A DNA stretch of 38,289 nt from Candidatus Daviesbacteria bacterium (GCA_030699125.1 JAUYKM010000009.1:70358-108646); one strand, 5' to 3'. Positions 7,499 through 15,647 are shown, counted from the stretch's first letter. Notes: generated by a model not told the origin, from the sequence alone. A program made the numbers and translations.

Positions 7499-9124
7499 AT
7501 GATGTTTTTTGTAGAATCTCTGACTTTCCTACTCTCGTCTATCTTAACGCTGTATCTAATTTACCAGAAAGCTTCCATTGTTTCTTTGCAGCAAATTACA
7601 GTTGTCATACTGCTAGTCTTAATCCTTTTTTCCAGATTCTTTTTTGCTAAAACAACTACAAAATTAGGCATTAGCTTTAAATTACTTACCTTATTTTTAA
7701 GTGCATTTTTAATACAAATTTTTATCTTTTCCACTGGAGGGTTTTACTCTCCCTTCTTAATACTCTTCCACCTTTATACTTTAGGAACCTCATTTCTACT
7801 AAATCTACAGTCTGGAATAATTTTTTTAATTTTTGCTGTGGCCGGTTTGGTTGTTGCCAGTTTAATCAGCCTTGATGTTTTAAATATTTTCCAAAATGAT
7901 CCGGGGACTGCTGCTATCTATATTGTTTCGTTTATAGTAATAATCCCGCTGGCACAACTTCTGGTTAAGAACTACCAACTAAAAGATACTGTATCTAAAA
8001 TCTTAGAAAAATATCTAAAAATTGGTGAATCAAGAGAAAGATCAATTTTAAGGGGCTTAAATGAGATGGTTATTGTGACTGACTCTTCACTGGGGATTAT
8101 CTCTATTAATAATGCAGTAGAAAAACTCTTGCGGATCTCATCTGAGGAAGTAGCAGGTCACCAACTTTTACAAGCAATCCCCATGAGAGATTCATTAGGG
8201 AATCCCCTAACTCAAGAGAAACTATCTATTGATAAGGCAATTGTCAATAAAGCTACTTACTTTATTCAAGATATCTATTTAACCACTGCTGTCAAACAAT
8301 CCGGCAAAATGGTTATACAAGTTACCCCCATAAAAGATGAAAAAGGAGGAGTAGAACAGATTGTCTTTGTCCTAACTGAGGCCCAACTTAGTAGCGGTAT
8401 TTTCAAACATCCCAATTTAGAACAGGCTATCATCAGACATAAAGAGGTAGGAGAAAATCTTAAAGTAGCTTTAATGGATGCCAGAATGCCTGATTTGGTA
8501 ATAAAGGAACAGCTTTTCACCAAAAGCGAGGAAGATCTTTTAACTATGATGGAGATAGAGGATCATCCAATAAAACAAATCTTTTCTCTAACTGATGTAG
8601 CTCATGTTTGCAGTGAAGTGGTCGACCTTAAAAAAGATTTGGCAAATGAATTTAGGGTACCTTTGAGATTTGAATTAGCTAAGAGTAAAGAAGTAGAGAT
8701 GGCCCAGATAAATCTTCAGCAAAAAAATAAACTATCATCTGCGACAGGTGTATCAGGTTTTGCAGTACCAATTGATAAGAAATGGTTAAGTTTAATTTTG
8801 CAAAAATTAACTGATGTAGCGATTCTTTTAAGTTCTGGCATAAGCTCACCGGAAGTAATCATATTTATTGAGGAAAAAAATGGAGAGGTGGAGGTAATAA
8901 TAAGGACTAATTCCCCAGTTATTTCACAAAAACAACTTCAGGAAATATTTATTCCTTATTACGGGAGTCTGGCTCAGTCAACTAATCTAAAGATGGGTAG
9001 CGGACTGGAAGGATTTATTGCCAAAAATGTGGCTGATGAGATTAATTTAATTATTTCTGCTCAGTATCAGGTCATGCCATCATATTTAACCTTTATATTA
9101 AAACTGGAGAAACGGCCACAGTAG
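7499..9124 (+). CDS. Membrane PAS sensor protein with degenerate histidine-kinase module
   Basis: 541 aa. Residues ~1-165 hold five or six transmembrane segments. A linker helix leads to a PAS domain (~183-300: LNEMVIVTDSSLGIISINNAVEKLLRIS). The C-terminal ~200 residues resemble a histidine-kinase ATPase fold: a four-helix-like stretch, LILQKLTDVAILLSS where an N-box would be, and GSGLEGFIAKNVADEI resembling the G2 box GTGLGLxIxK. I see no H-box histidine in an HExRTP-like context, no N-box asparagine and no DxGxG box, so catalytic activity is doubtful. No response regulator gene is adjacent. It may be a sensory pseudokinase. The start could be either of two consecutive ATGs (7499 or 7502); a possible -10 (TACGAT) is at 7486-7491. 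Confidence 0.65.
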   Translation: MMFFVESLTFLLSSILTLYLIYQKASIVSLQQITVVILLVLILFSRFFFAKTTTKLGISFKLLTLFLSAFLIQIFIFSTGGFYSPFLILFHLYTLGTSFLLNLQSGIIFLIFAVAGLVVASLISLDVLNIFQNDPGTAAIYIVSFIVIIPLAQLLVKNYQLKDTVSKILEKYLKIGESRERSILRGLNEMVIVTDSSLGIISINNAVEKLLRISSEEVAGHQLLQAIPMRDSLGNPLTQEKLSIDKAIVNKATYFIQDIYLTTAVKQSGKMVIQVTPIKDEKGGVEQIVFVLTEAQLSSGIFKHPNLEQAIIRHKEVGENLKVALMDARMPDLVIKEQLFTKSEEDLLTMMEIEDHPIKQIFSLTDVAHVCSEVVDLKKDLANEFRVPLRFELAKSKEVEMAQINLQQKNKLSSATGVSGFAVPIDKKWLSLILQKLTDVAILLSSGISSPEVIIFIEEKNGEVEVIIRTNSPVISQKQLQEIFIPYYGSLAQSTNLKMGSGLEGFIAKNVADEINLIISAQYQVMPSYLTFILKLEKRPQ

Positions 9125-9130
9125 AAAACT

Positions 9131-10639
9131 TTAGTCTACAAAACCCAACATCGGATCTGTTAAATTGGTATTAGCTCCTGAGCAGGCTTCACTGATGAGT
9201 TGCCTCGTCCCAACATTCTTGGGAGTAATAATGCCAATATGACCAAACTTGGCCTCAATTTCATCTTTGGCATATTCATCCGGAATAACTATGCTGTAAA
9301 CCGGGCTGCCTCGTCCGGCCACACCAATATGAGCATTTTTAAGATAGAAAAAATATCGAAAACCAACATTCTCTCCTGGTGAGGTGATATAGTTTATAGA
9401 AAAACAAGGGTAGGATTTACCTTTGGCATCATTAACAATATAATTGACAATCTCCTTTTTCTCCAGGTATCCTTTATGATAGTAATCTTGAGTGATCATG
9501 AAGTGAATATTTTTTAGAGTAATAATTAAGAAAAGAATAATAACAATCACCTTGCCTGGCGTTGAATTTTTATATACATAAAAAATAAGTAAAGTTGTTA
9601 AAAGAATGAATATTACATTTAGATTGAAAAAATAGTATTCGGAAATAATTGATGATGATACCGAGAAAAATATAATAACCCCAAAAATCCAACTATAGAG
9701 TACTGCTAATTCTTTCCATTGTATCAATTTTTTATTGATTGCCCACAGTCCAGTTAAAAGGATTGCGAAAAACAAAACTATATTTTGGAGAAAAGGGAAA
9801 TGATGAGGGACAAAAAATAAATTATGAATATTTTTTATTATCATTCCCATAACCAACTGCATCTTATAAAAACCAGTGGCGATCCCTTCCGGAGTTTTTC
9901 CGAAATTATCAATCAAACTAGTAGTTTGAACAAAGTTATTTTTAATCTCAAAAAAAGCTAAAGGAATAAAAGTGATAGTTAAACATATTACAAAAGAAAG
10001 TATCTGTTTTAGGTTTGGTATCTTTCTGGAGAGAAAAATTGCAACAGGTACCGCAATTAAAGTAGGAGCCAAAGCAATATGAATATGCCAAATCAGACCT
10101 ATTAAAATGCCCAGTACTGGTAAAACTTTAAAGTTTCCCCTGACTAACATAATGATGGTAAAAAAATACCAGATTACCCAAAGATTAGTTGGGGTGGAGG
10201 GAACAACTCTTCTATCAAGCTGGATTGTTTCTAAAAGTATTGTATAAAGAAAGGAAGCAATTAGACCAATTTGGACATTATATAATTTGCTAAAGACAAA
10301 AAAATAGCTAAAAACTGTAAGGATTCCAATAATGGTGACTGGGATAATTGCACCGACCGGATCCATGTTTGTTAATAGAAAAAATGGAGTTATGGAGTAA
10401 TAAAATAAAGAACCAATAAAAATTCCCGGGGCAGAAGTTTCCTGGCCAATCAGGCGGAGGTCCCGATTTACTACAATATCTTTAACAATCCAGGAATATA
10501 AATCTCCATCATGGGAAAATTCATACCTATCTACCACTGCATAGGTTCTAAAAAAAATTGCCAGAAGCAGTATGGTTATCAAAATAAAAATATTAGGATT
10601 TTTTTTGAAATTTTTTAAAATTTTGTTCACTAAATGCAT
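9131..10639 (-). CDS. GT-C membrane glycosyltransferase (GT39/ArnT-like)
   Basis: About 502 aa with ~11-12 hydrophobic segments and a C-terminal soluble part. The first outer loop carries HDGDLYSWIVKDIVV and LIGQETSAPGIFIGSLFYYS, the same pattern as in three other GT-C proteins in this window (acidic residue in loop 1, then I/LxGPxTS...G...G...YYxL). Such enzymes transfer sugars from polyprenyl-phosphate donors to acceptors on the outer face of the membrane. The acceptor is unknown. The ORF-track start at 10666 is TTG; the ATG at 10639 (MHLVNKILKN) is preferred. It converges with the sensor gene with only 6 nt between the stops. Confidence 0.8.
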   Translation of the reverse strand: MHLVNKILKNFKKNPNIFILITILLLAIFFRTYAVVDRYEFSHDGDLYSWIVKDIVVNRDLRLIGQETSAPGIFIGSLFYYSITPFFLLTNMDPVGAIIPVTIIGILTVFSYFFVFSKLYNVQIGLIASFLYTILLETIQLDRRVVPSTPTNLWVIWYFFTIIMLVRGNFKVLPVLGILIGLIWHIHIALAPTLIAVPVAIFLSRKIPNLKQILSFVICLTITFIPLAFFEIKNNFVQTTSLIDNFGKTPEGIATGFYKMQLVMGMIIKNIHNLFFVPHHFPFLQNIVLFFAILLTGLWAINKKLIQWKELAVLYSWIFGVIIFFSVSSSIISEYYFFNLNVIFILLTTLLIFYVYKNSTPGKVIVIILFLIITLKNIHFMITQDYYHKGYLEKKEIVNYIVNDAKGKSYPCFSINYITSPGENVGFRYFFYLKNAHIGVAGRGSPVYSIVIPDEYAKDEIEAKFGHIGIITPKNVGTRQLISEACSGANTNLTDPMLGFVD

Positions 10640-10682
10640 CGTAACAGCTGAGATTTGATTGTGCAATTAGATATTGGTAAAC

Positions 10683-10740
10683 TGACACTCTAGCGAAAGT
10701 AAGAGTGTCATCCTGAGGAGCCATGAAGGCGACGAAGGAT
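10683..10740. repeat. Dispersed palindromic repeats ahead of the CofE-like gene
   Basis: A 9-bp perfect inverted repeat, TGACACTCT (10683-10691) and AGAGTGTCA (10702-10710), is followed directly by a CATCCTGAG...GAAGGATCT unit (10709-10742), a variant of the CATCCTGAGCGAAG...GAAGGATC repeat style found in many bacterial genomes. The right end, GAAGGAT, lies 6 nt before the ATG at 10747 and can serve as its Shine-Dalgarno sequence. Confidence 0.7.
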
Positions 10741-10746
10741 CTAAAT

Positions 10747-11511
10747 ATGAAAGTGATAGCTATTAAAACCAGAAAATTCCTGCCCCCCAAAGATGATTTG
10801 TGGAAACTTTTATCAGAAAACATTAAATTTTTAAAGGAAAACTCAATTGTGGCTGTGACATCAAAAGTAGTAGCAATAGCAGAAGGGCGATGTATTGCCA
10901 AAGATAAGGTTTCGGATAAAGATCAACTAATCATCAGTGAAGCAGATAAATATATACCGAGACATAAGTCTTATCAGCAATTGGTAATCCAGACCATTAA
11001 AAATAATATGATTATTGCTTCAGCCGGTATTGATGAAAGCAATGGGGCAGGTTTTTATATTTTGTGGCCAAAGGATCCAAAGTTTTCAGCTAAATATATT
11101 TGGCAATTTTTACGAAAAAAATATCATGTAAAAAATTTGGGAGTAATTATCACAGATTCCAGGTTAATTCCATTGCGGAGGGGAGTGGTTGGTATATCGA
11201 TTGGTTACTTTGGTTTTAAACCATTGAAAGATTATCGAAAAACTAAAGATATTTTTGGAAGAGAATTTAAAATGGAACTATCAAATCTTCCCGATAGTTT
11301 AGCATCAGCAGCTGTTCTGGAAATGGGGGAAGGTATTGAGCAACAGCCAGTTGCCATAATTGAGGATATACCCAATTTAGCGTTTATTGATCATGAATGG
11401 ATTCCCTCATCTAAGGATGATTCATTTGATATAGTGGCCCAAGAAGATATGTTTTATACCCTGATAAAATCAGTTAAGTGGAAGAAGGGTGGTGGCGGTA
11501 AAAATCAATAG
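10747..11511 (+). CDS. CofE-like (F420-0:gamma-glutamyl ligase family) protein
   Basis: About 254 aa. The N-terminal region SIVAVTSKVVAIAEGRCI and the later GVIITDSRLIPLRRGVVGISIGYFG match the coenzyme F420:L-glutamate ligase (CofE/FbiB N-domain) family, which ligates glutamate with GTP and metal. No other F420 gene is seen here and these bacteria are not known to make F420, so the substrate is probably different. The ORF track starts at 10723 inside a repeat; the ATG at 10747 (MKVIAIKTRKFLPP) has GAAGGAT upstream and starts with the family's first beta strand. The 3' end overlaps the epimerase gene on the other strand by 38 bp. Confidence 0.75.
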   Translation: MKVIAIKTRKFLPPKDDLWKLLSENIKFLKENSIVAVTSKVVAIAEGRCIAKDKVSDKDQLIISEADKYIPRHKSYQQLVIQTIKNNMIIASAGIDESNGAGFYILWPKDPKFSAKYIWQFLRKKYHVKNLGVIITDSRLIPLRRGVVGISIGYFGFKPLKDYRKTKDIFGREFKMELSNLPDSLASAAVLEMGEGIEQQPVAIIEDIPNLAFIDHEWIPSSKDDSFDIVAQEDMFYTLIKSVKWKKGGGGKNQ

Positions 11512-12406
11512 TTCTTTTTAGTCCCTCATCTAAATCAATTTTTGCTTCCCATCCTAGCTCTTTCTTGATTTTCTCAGATGATGCCACAAGTGAGGGGACA
11601 TCCCCTTTTCGTTCACCTTTATCCTCAATTTCCACTTCATATCCTAAAATTTCGGAAATTTTTCTAATCACATCTGTTACTTTAACACCTACCTCAGTAC
11701 CTACATTAAAAATATGTAGCCCTCCTAAATTGAGCGGTAAAATATGAGCAGAAACCAGGTCATCAATATAAATAAAATCTCTTATTTGTTCTCCCTTCCA
11801 AAAAAGCGGCAGAGGATTTTTATTTAAAGCAGCCCTAATAAAATTGGGGATGGCATGAGTTTCAGGCTGGTGGAGTTCCCCCGGACCATAGGGATTAAAA
11901 TAACGCAAAATGGTAACATCAAAATTATTGCGTCTGTGATAAAACATACAGAATTGTTCCATGGTCACTTTGGTAATACCATAGGGATTCTCCTGTTCTC
12001 CTAATGGGGCGTCTTCCATAATTGGCAATTTCTTGGGTACTCCGTAAACACAGGCAGAAGATGAGAAAATAATTTTTTTCACATTTGTATTTTTCATTGC
12101 TTCTAAAAGACTGACAGTACCAACTATATTATTTTGGGTAAACTCAATAGGTCTTTCAACGGATTCACCTACCTCAATTAGAGATGCCATATGTATAACT
12201 GCATCGTGTCCTGGCAGTACTTTCTCCAATCCTTCTTGATCTAACAAATCAACTTGTTCAAACTTCGTTCTAGGATCTAAAGATTCTTTATTGCCATGGG
12301 ACAAATTATCGACTACAGTAACCCCAAAACCTTGGTCAAGAAGTAGTCTTGTGACATGGGAGCCGATAAATCCAGCTCCTCCTGTAACTAATATTTCCTT
12401 ACTCAT
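11474..12406 (-). CDS. NAD-dependent sugar epimerase (UDP-glucose 4-epimerase-like)
   Basis: 310 aa extended short-chain dehydrogenase/reductase. The Rossmann motif GGAGFIGSH (residues ~8-16) binds NAD, SSACVYG holds the catalytic serine, and YGITKVTMEQF has the YxxxK pair. RYFNPYGPGE is typical of GalE-like enzymes. It probably interconverts UDP-hexoses (Glc/Gal or the N-acetyl forms) for glycan synthesis; exact specificity is not readable. It lies 3 nt downstream of the RmlA-like gene on the same strand, so both are probably co-transcribed. The C-terminus overlaps the CofE-like gene tail-to-tail. Confidence 0.88.
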   Translation of the reverse strand: MSKEILVTGGAGFIGSHVTRLLLDQGFGVTVVDNLSHGNKESLDPRTKFEQVDLLDQEGLEKVLPGHDAVIHMASLIEVGESVERPIEFTQNNIVGTVSLLEAMKNTNVKKIIFSSSACVYGVPKKLPIMEDAPLGEQENPYGITKVTMEQFCMFYHRRNNFDVTILRYFNPYGPGELHQPETHAIPNFIRAALNKNPLPLFWKGEQIRDFIYIDDLVSAHILPLNLGGLHIFNVGTEVGVKVTDVIRKISEILGYEVEIEDKGERKGDVPSLVASSEKIKKELGWEAKIDLDEGLKRTIDFYRHHPSST

Positions 12407-12409
12407 AAT

Positions 12410-13492
12410 TTAAAGTTGTATTTTACACTTTTCTCCCACAAAAAGCGAAGTTTTAGCGCCCCAGCCATCTTTACCAATGATTTCCGTATCAGTTCCGATT
12501 AAACTTTCATAAATGGGGCGCTTTTTTACATTAATAATTTTCACTCCGCTCATCAAAACAGAATTTTCTACTTTGGACGAAACAACCTCACAATTATCAG
12601 AAATTGAAGTAAAAGATTTAATTTCGGAATCAATTATTTTCACATTATCTCCGATAGCGGACGGCCCATTGATTTTGGAATTAACTATCGTACAATTTTT
12701 GCCTAAAGAAACTTTGCCTGATATTTTAGATGAGGAATCAATCTTACTCTCACTAGTTTCTTTTAATTTGGTTTTTAGGATAAATTTGTTGGCTTCCAAC
12801 CAATCATCAAATTTACCCGGATCAAGCCAGACCCCTTTATACTCTAATACATCTACTCTAAACCTATGATCAATTAGCCACTGGAATGGGGCACTAATTT
12901 CATACTCACCCCTGCTAGAGGGTTTAAGGGACTCTTTTCCCTTAAAACATTCAAATACCTCTTTGTCAAAAAAATATAATCCTGGTATGGCAAAATCATG
13001 AGGAGGATTTTCCGGCTTTTCTACATACTTGATAAGATGGCCCTTTTTATCAAAATAGGGTACTCCCAGCCGGGTATTTTCTTTATGATGAACCATCGGT
13101 ACCAAACCATTGGGACGTTCTCTTAGAAAGTGATCGACGAAATTTTTGATGCCATCTATAAAGATATTATCCCCAAGATGCAAAACAAATTCCTCGCCAT
13201 TTAAATATTCCTCACAGACCTGAAAAATATTGGCTAGGCCTAAAGGTTGTTCCTGCAAAATATAGCTAAATTTTAATCCCCAACGAGATCCATCTCCCAA
13301 AAAAGATTTTGCTTCCGTCAAACCTTCAGAGTTGTAGGTAATGGCAATTTCTTTAATACCACAATCAGCAATTGTTTCAATGGGGTAGAAAATTAAGGGT
13401 TTATTAGCAACTGGAATAAAATGTTTATTGGCAGAAAAAGTTAATGGCCGCATTCTGGTGCCACGACCACCGGTTGGTATTATAGCCTTCAT
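12410..13492 (-). CDS. rmlA: Glucose-1-phosphate thymidylyltransferase, long form
   Basis: 360 aa. The nucleotidyltransferase domain (~1-240) opens MKAIIPTGGRGTRMRPLTFS with the GGxGTRxxP loop and a metal-binding LGDNIF. The C-terminal ~100 residues are left-handed beta-helix hexapeptide repeats (ISGKVSLGKNCTIVNSKING). This architecture fits the long RmlA family making dTDP-glucose from dTTP and glucose-1-phosphate, the entry to the dTDP-sugar pathway whose rmlB/C/D-like genes lie at 24801-27239. UDP-sugar pyrophosphorylase activity cannot be excluded. It overlaps the preceding small membrane gene by 4 bp. Confidence 0.85.
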   Translation of the reverse strand: MKAIIPTGGRGTRMRPLTFSANKHFIPVANKPLIFYPIETIADCGIKEIAITYNSEGLTEAKSFLGDGSRWGLKFSYILQEQPLGLANIFQVCEEYLNGEEFVLHLGDNIFIDGIKNFVDHFLRERPNGLVPMVHHKENTRLGVPYFDKKGHLIKYVEKPENPPHDFAIPGLYFFDKEVFECFKGKESLKPSSRGEYEISAPFQWLIDHRFRVDVLEYKGVWLDPGKFDDWLEANKFILKTKLKETSESKIDSSSKISGKVSLGKNCTIVNSKINGPSAIGDNVKIIDSEIKSFTSISDNCEVVSSKVENSVLMSGVKIINVKKRPIYESLIGTDTEIIGKDGWGAKTSLFVGEKCKIQL

Positions 13493-13746
13493 GGTATGAG
13501 TGTCCCCATAAGTAATGTTAAAATTAAGCCTGCTGTTAAAAGATACTCCAAAAAAATAAGATAAGTCAAACTTTTATCAATTTTATGATAGATTAATGCC
13601 CAAACAAGATAGATAATAACTGCAATATAAAGAGCATATAATTTTACGGAAGTTTTATGAGGTTGTGTTACAATTAAGATTAAAATAATGGATGTTACAC
13701 TCAATATAAATAGTGCATTAAATATTTTATATCTCTCTAACTTCAT
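13489..13746 (-). CDS. Small three-TM membrane protein, unknown function
   Basis: 85 aa, nearly all hydrophobic: ALFILSVTSIILILIVTQ, LYALYIAVIIYLVWALIYH and LIFLEYLLTAGLILTLLMG. No family recognised. It overlaps rmlA by 4 bp (ATGA) and follows the CAP-domain gene by 9 nt, so it is placed inside the minus-strand operon tsaB - CAP protein - this gene - rmlA - epimerase. Confidence 0.65.
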   Translation of the reverse strand: MKLERYKIFNALFILSVTSIILILIVTQPHKTSVKLYALYIAVIIYLVWALIYHKIDKSLTYLIFLEYLLTAGLILTLLMGTLIP

Positions 13747-13755
13747 TTTTACTTT

Positions 13756-14739
13756 CTAAAGGATACTTCCCGGACTTGATGTTAACAAGCTAGCAGCTGC
13801 AATGGATAGAATTGACATATGAGCGATATGGTGAGAAGAAATTCTGAATATTCTTCTTCTATAAATTATAAAAAGATCCAGGGCCAAAAGAGTCGCAATA
13901 AAAGCAATCAGAGAAAAACCACTGACTCTAAAAAATTTAAAGGGATCCAGTAGTGGTTTAGTGATTTTTTCATAACCATCTACAAAAGAGTAACTACCTA
14001 TTAAAATTGGTTGTGCAGCCAATTCTTCCTTTGGAACAGCGATCTCTTTACCTGAAACAGCGACAGTAGCTACTTGTGGTGGAGCAGGCTCTTCAACTTG
14101 TGGAGGAGGATTTGGTTGAGTAGTAGGTGCAGCTTGAGTAATGTATTGTGGAGTGGTTGTGCCAAACATTTGTACAATGAGAGTAGTTTGCTGACCATCC
14201 AAAGTACCATTCACTACCGCAATACCAATATCTTTATATTTGGGGTTTAATAAATTATCCCGATGTGTTGGAGAATTCATCCAGGCAACTACCACATCAT
14301 CAGAAGAATAAAAGTTTTTGGCTAAATTTTCTCCTGCATAGACAAATTTATAACCTGAAGAGGAGATAAAATCCCAGGGGGATTTACCGGAGGGAGCAAA
14401 GTGAGCCCAATAATTCTCTGAAAACATATTCTGGGCTTTTAAAGCTGCTGCTTGGTCTAAGGCTGAATTTTCAGAAATAGGGGGAAGACCAGCTTTTTGA
14501 CGCTCAATATTGGTCAATTCAATTAGTCTTTGCTGATCAATATTGCCGGAAATTCCCAAAATTCCCGGCTGAGTATAACTTAATATGGAAAATCCTACCT
14601 GAAGCAGCATAAAAATAAAGATATATATCAGTAAGGCCTCCCAAGATATTAGATGAGCTTTTTTGTGCGTTTCTTTATGAGGAATGAACCAGTTCCTTCC
14701 TTTGGAAGTAAACCAATGGTGAATTCTTTGCCAGATCAT
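13756..14739 (-). CDS. Membrane-anchored CAP-domain (SCP/YkwD-like) protein
   Basis: 327 aa. A basic N-terminus and one TM segment (LLIYIFIFMLLQVGFSIL) precede a CAP domain (~70-190) with ERQKAGLPPISENSALDQAA, AHFAPSGKSPWDFI, AGENLAKNF and SPTHRDNLLNPKYKDIGIAV. The conserved His/Glu residues of the CAP cavity are present (WAHF, GENL, HRDN). A Pro-rich linker (QPNPPPQVEEPAPPQVA) and one or two C-terminal TM segments follow, so the CAP domain is displayed outside and tethered at both ends. Function in bacteria is poorly known (surface stability, ligand or wall binding). Five nt after tsaB. Confidence 0.88.
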   Translation of the reverse strand: MIWQRIHHWFTSKGRNWFIPHKETHKKAHLISWEALLIYIFIFMLLQVGFSILSYTQPGILGISGNIDQQRLIELTNIERQKAGLPPISENSALDQAAALKAQNMFSENYWAHFAPSGKSPWDFISSSGYKFVYAGENLAKNFYSSDDVVVAWMNSPTHRDNLLNPKYKDIGIAVVNGTLDGQQTTLIVQMFGTTTPQYITQAAPTTQPNPPPQVEEPAPPQVATVAVSGKEIAVPKEELAAQPILIGSYSFVDGYEKITKPLLDPFKFFRVSGFSLIAFIATLLALDLFIIYRRRIFRISSHHIAHMSILSIAAASLLTSSPGSIL

Positions 14740-14744
14740 TAATT

Positions 14745-15047
14745 TCAGTATATCAGCTTTGTTTCATTTTTTTTACCATTAACTGGAATTCCTAAACTAA
14801 AGCCTAATGCATTAGCAACAGAAACACCTACCCTTAATCCTGTAAAAGAACCAGGTCCAATTTCCACCTCGATGCTTTTGAGAGTTTGGAGTTCAGAGTT
14901 CGTAGTTCGTAGTAATTTCATAATAAGTAGTAATAAAACCTGTGAGCCATATTTATTTTCCCGACTGACACTTTTAATCACTTTCCCGTTTTCTTTTAAG
15001 GAAACAGTTATCCTCTTTTGATCCTTAGTATTAATATACAAAATCAT
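14745..15047 (-). CDS. tsaB: Short TsaB-like protein (t6A37 biosynthesis)
   Basis: 100 aa with the hallmark IGPGSFTGLRVGVSVANALGFSLGIP, so it is the N-terminal ASKHA lobe of TsaB, the TsaD partner in making threonylcarbamoyladenosine in tRNA. Usual TsaB proteins are about 230 aa; the entire second lobe is missing here. The TsaE gene lies at 21283. The segment LLRTTNSELQTLK just before the conserved motif is encoded by a simple repeat (GAGTTCAGAGTTCGTAGTTCGTAGT read on the plus strand) that replaces the normal loop sequence. First gene of a minus-strand operon. Confidence 0.8.
   Translation of the reverse strand: MILYINTKDQKRITVSLKENGKVIKSVSRENKYGSQVLLLLIMKLLRTTNSELQTLKSIEVEIGPGSFTGLRVGVSVANALGFSLGIPVNGKKNETKLIY
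14879..14914. repeat. Simple dispersed repeat inside tsaB
   Basis: On the plus strand this reads as overlapping microrepeats of the type GAGTTCAGAGTTCGTAGTTCGTAGT. It stays in frame and encodes about LLRTTNSELQTLK of TsaB on the minus strand. The low-complexity composition differs from the flanking conserved coding sequence. Confidence 0.6.
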
Positions 15048-15078
15048 TTCTTAATTTTAACATATAAAACTAAGATGA

Positions 15079-15107
15079 TTGACCAACTATAGGTTTCATA
15101 GTATAAT
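15079..15107 (+). promoter_or_regulatory. Promoter of the secreted protein at 15117
   Basis: TTGACC (15079-15084), a 17-bp spacer and TATAAT (15102-15107), almost consensus. The -10 box ends 9 nt before the ATG at 15117, predicting a leader of only about 3 nt. Confidence 0.75.
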
Positions 15108-15116
15108 ACGCGCATA

Positions 15117-15608
15117 ATGAAAATTGAACTTGATCAATTAATATATTCTGCTAAAAAAGTACTTCCTCGTTTAGGTACCTTGACTCTTTTTGCTGTCTCC
15201 AATTTAATTCCAGCAGATGCAAAAGCTCAAGATTGTCCAGTCCCTCCTGCCCCACAAAATCTTACTGTTGATATTAATCCAGGCTCAAAGAGTAGTCTTT
15301 CAGATTATTCATTTCAATTAGCAACATTTCGTTGGAATACAATTCCAAATGCTGTGTATGATTTGAGAGTAGCTATAATTGATGGTTCAGAAAATCCCAA
15401 AGCACCTCATTTTGTAATTGATGGGATACCAGAATCTTATAGAGAGCAACCCTTTCCTGATCACATAGGTAACCTTCCCGCATATAATGTAAGCGCATGG
15501 CTACATGCCAGAACTTGTAAATCTAGTTTACCAACCCCTATAAGTTTTAAAGTTTTTAGAGATGATAATACTCAAAACTCTACTAAGCCCTCTCCTGTAA
15601 ATAGTTGA
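15117..15608 (+). CDS. Secreted protein with a single fibronectin-III-like domain
   Basis: 163 aa. The N-terminus has basic residues, a hydrophobic stretch (LGTLTLFAVSNLIPADAKA) and a likely signal-peptidase site AKA|QD. The mature part begins CPVPPAPQNLTVDI and continues with ATFRWNTIPNAVYDLRVAI, a pattern typical of fibronectin type III domains (Pro-rich A strand, then W in the B strand). Two cysteines (DCPV and RTCKS) may form a disulfide. The tail is Asn/Ser/Pro-rich. No anchor is seen, so it is probably secreted or bound non-covalently at the surface. Function unknown. It has its own near-consensus promoter. Confidence 0.65.
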   Translation: MKIELDQLIYSAKKVLPRLGTLTLFAVSNLIPADAKAQDCPVPPAPQNLTVDINPGSKSSLSDYSFQLATFRWNTIPNAVYDLRVAIIDGSENPKAPHFVIDGIPESYREQPFPDHIGNLPAYNVSAWLHARTCKSSLPTPISFKVFRDDNTQNSTKPSPVNS

Positions 15609-15630
15609 AGTTATATAATTTACGTTGAGT

Positions 15631-15636
15631 TATAAT
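15631..15636 (+). promoter_or_regulatory. -10 box of prfB
   Basis: TATAAT ends 11 nt before the prfB ATG at 15648. The -35 is weak (TTGAAG at 15605-15610 would need a 20-bp spacer). A short leader of about 5 nt is predicted. Confidence 0.5.
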
Positions 15637-15647
15637 AATTCCTCTAG

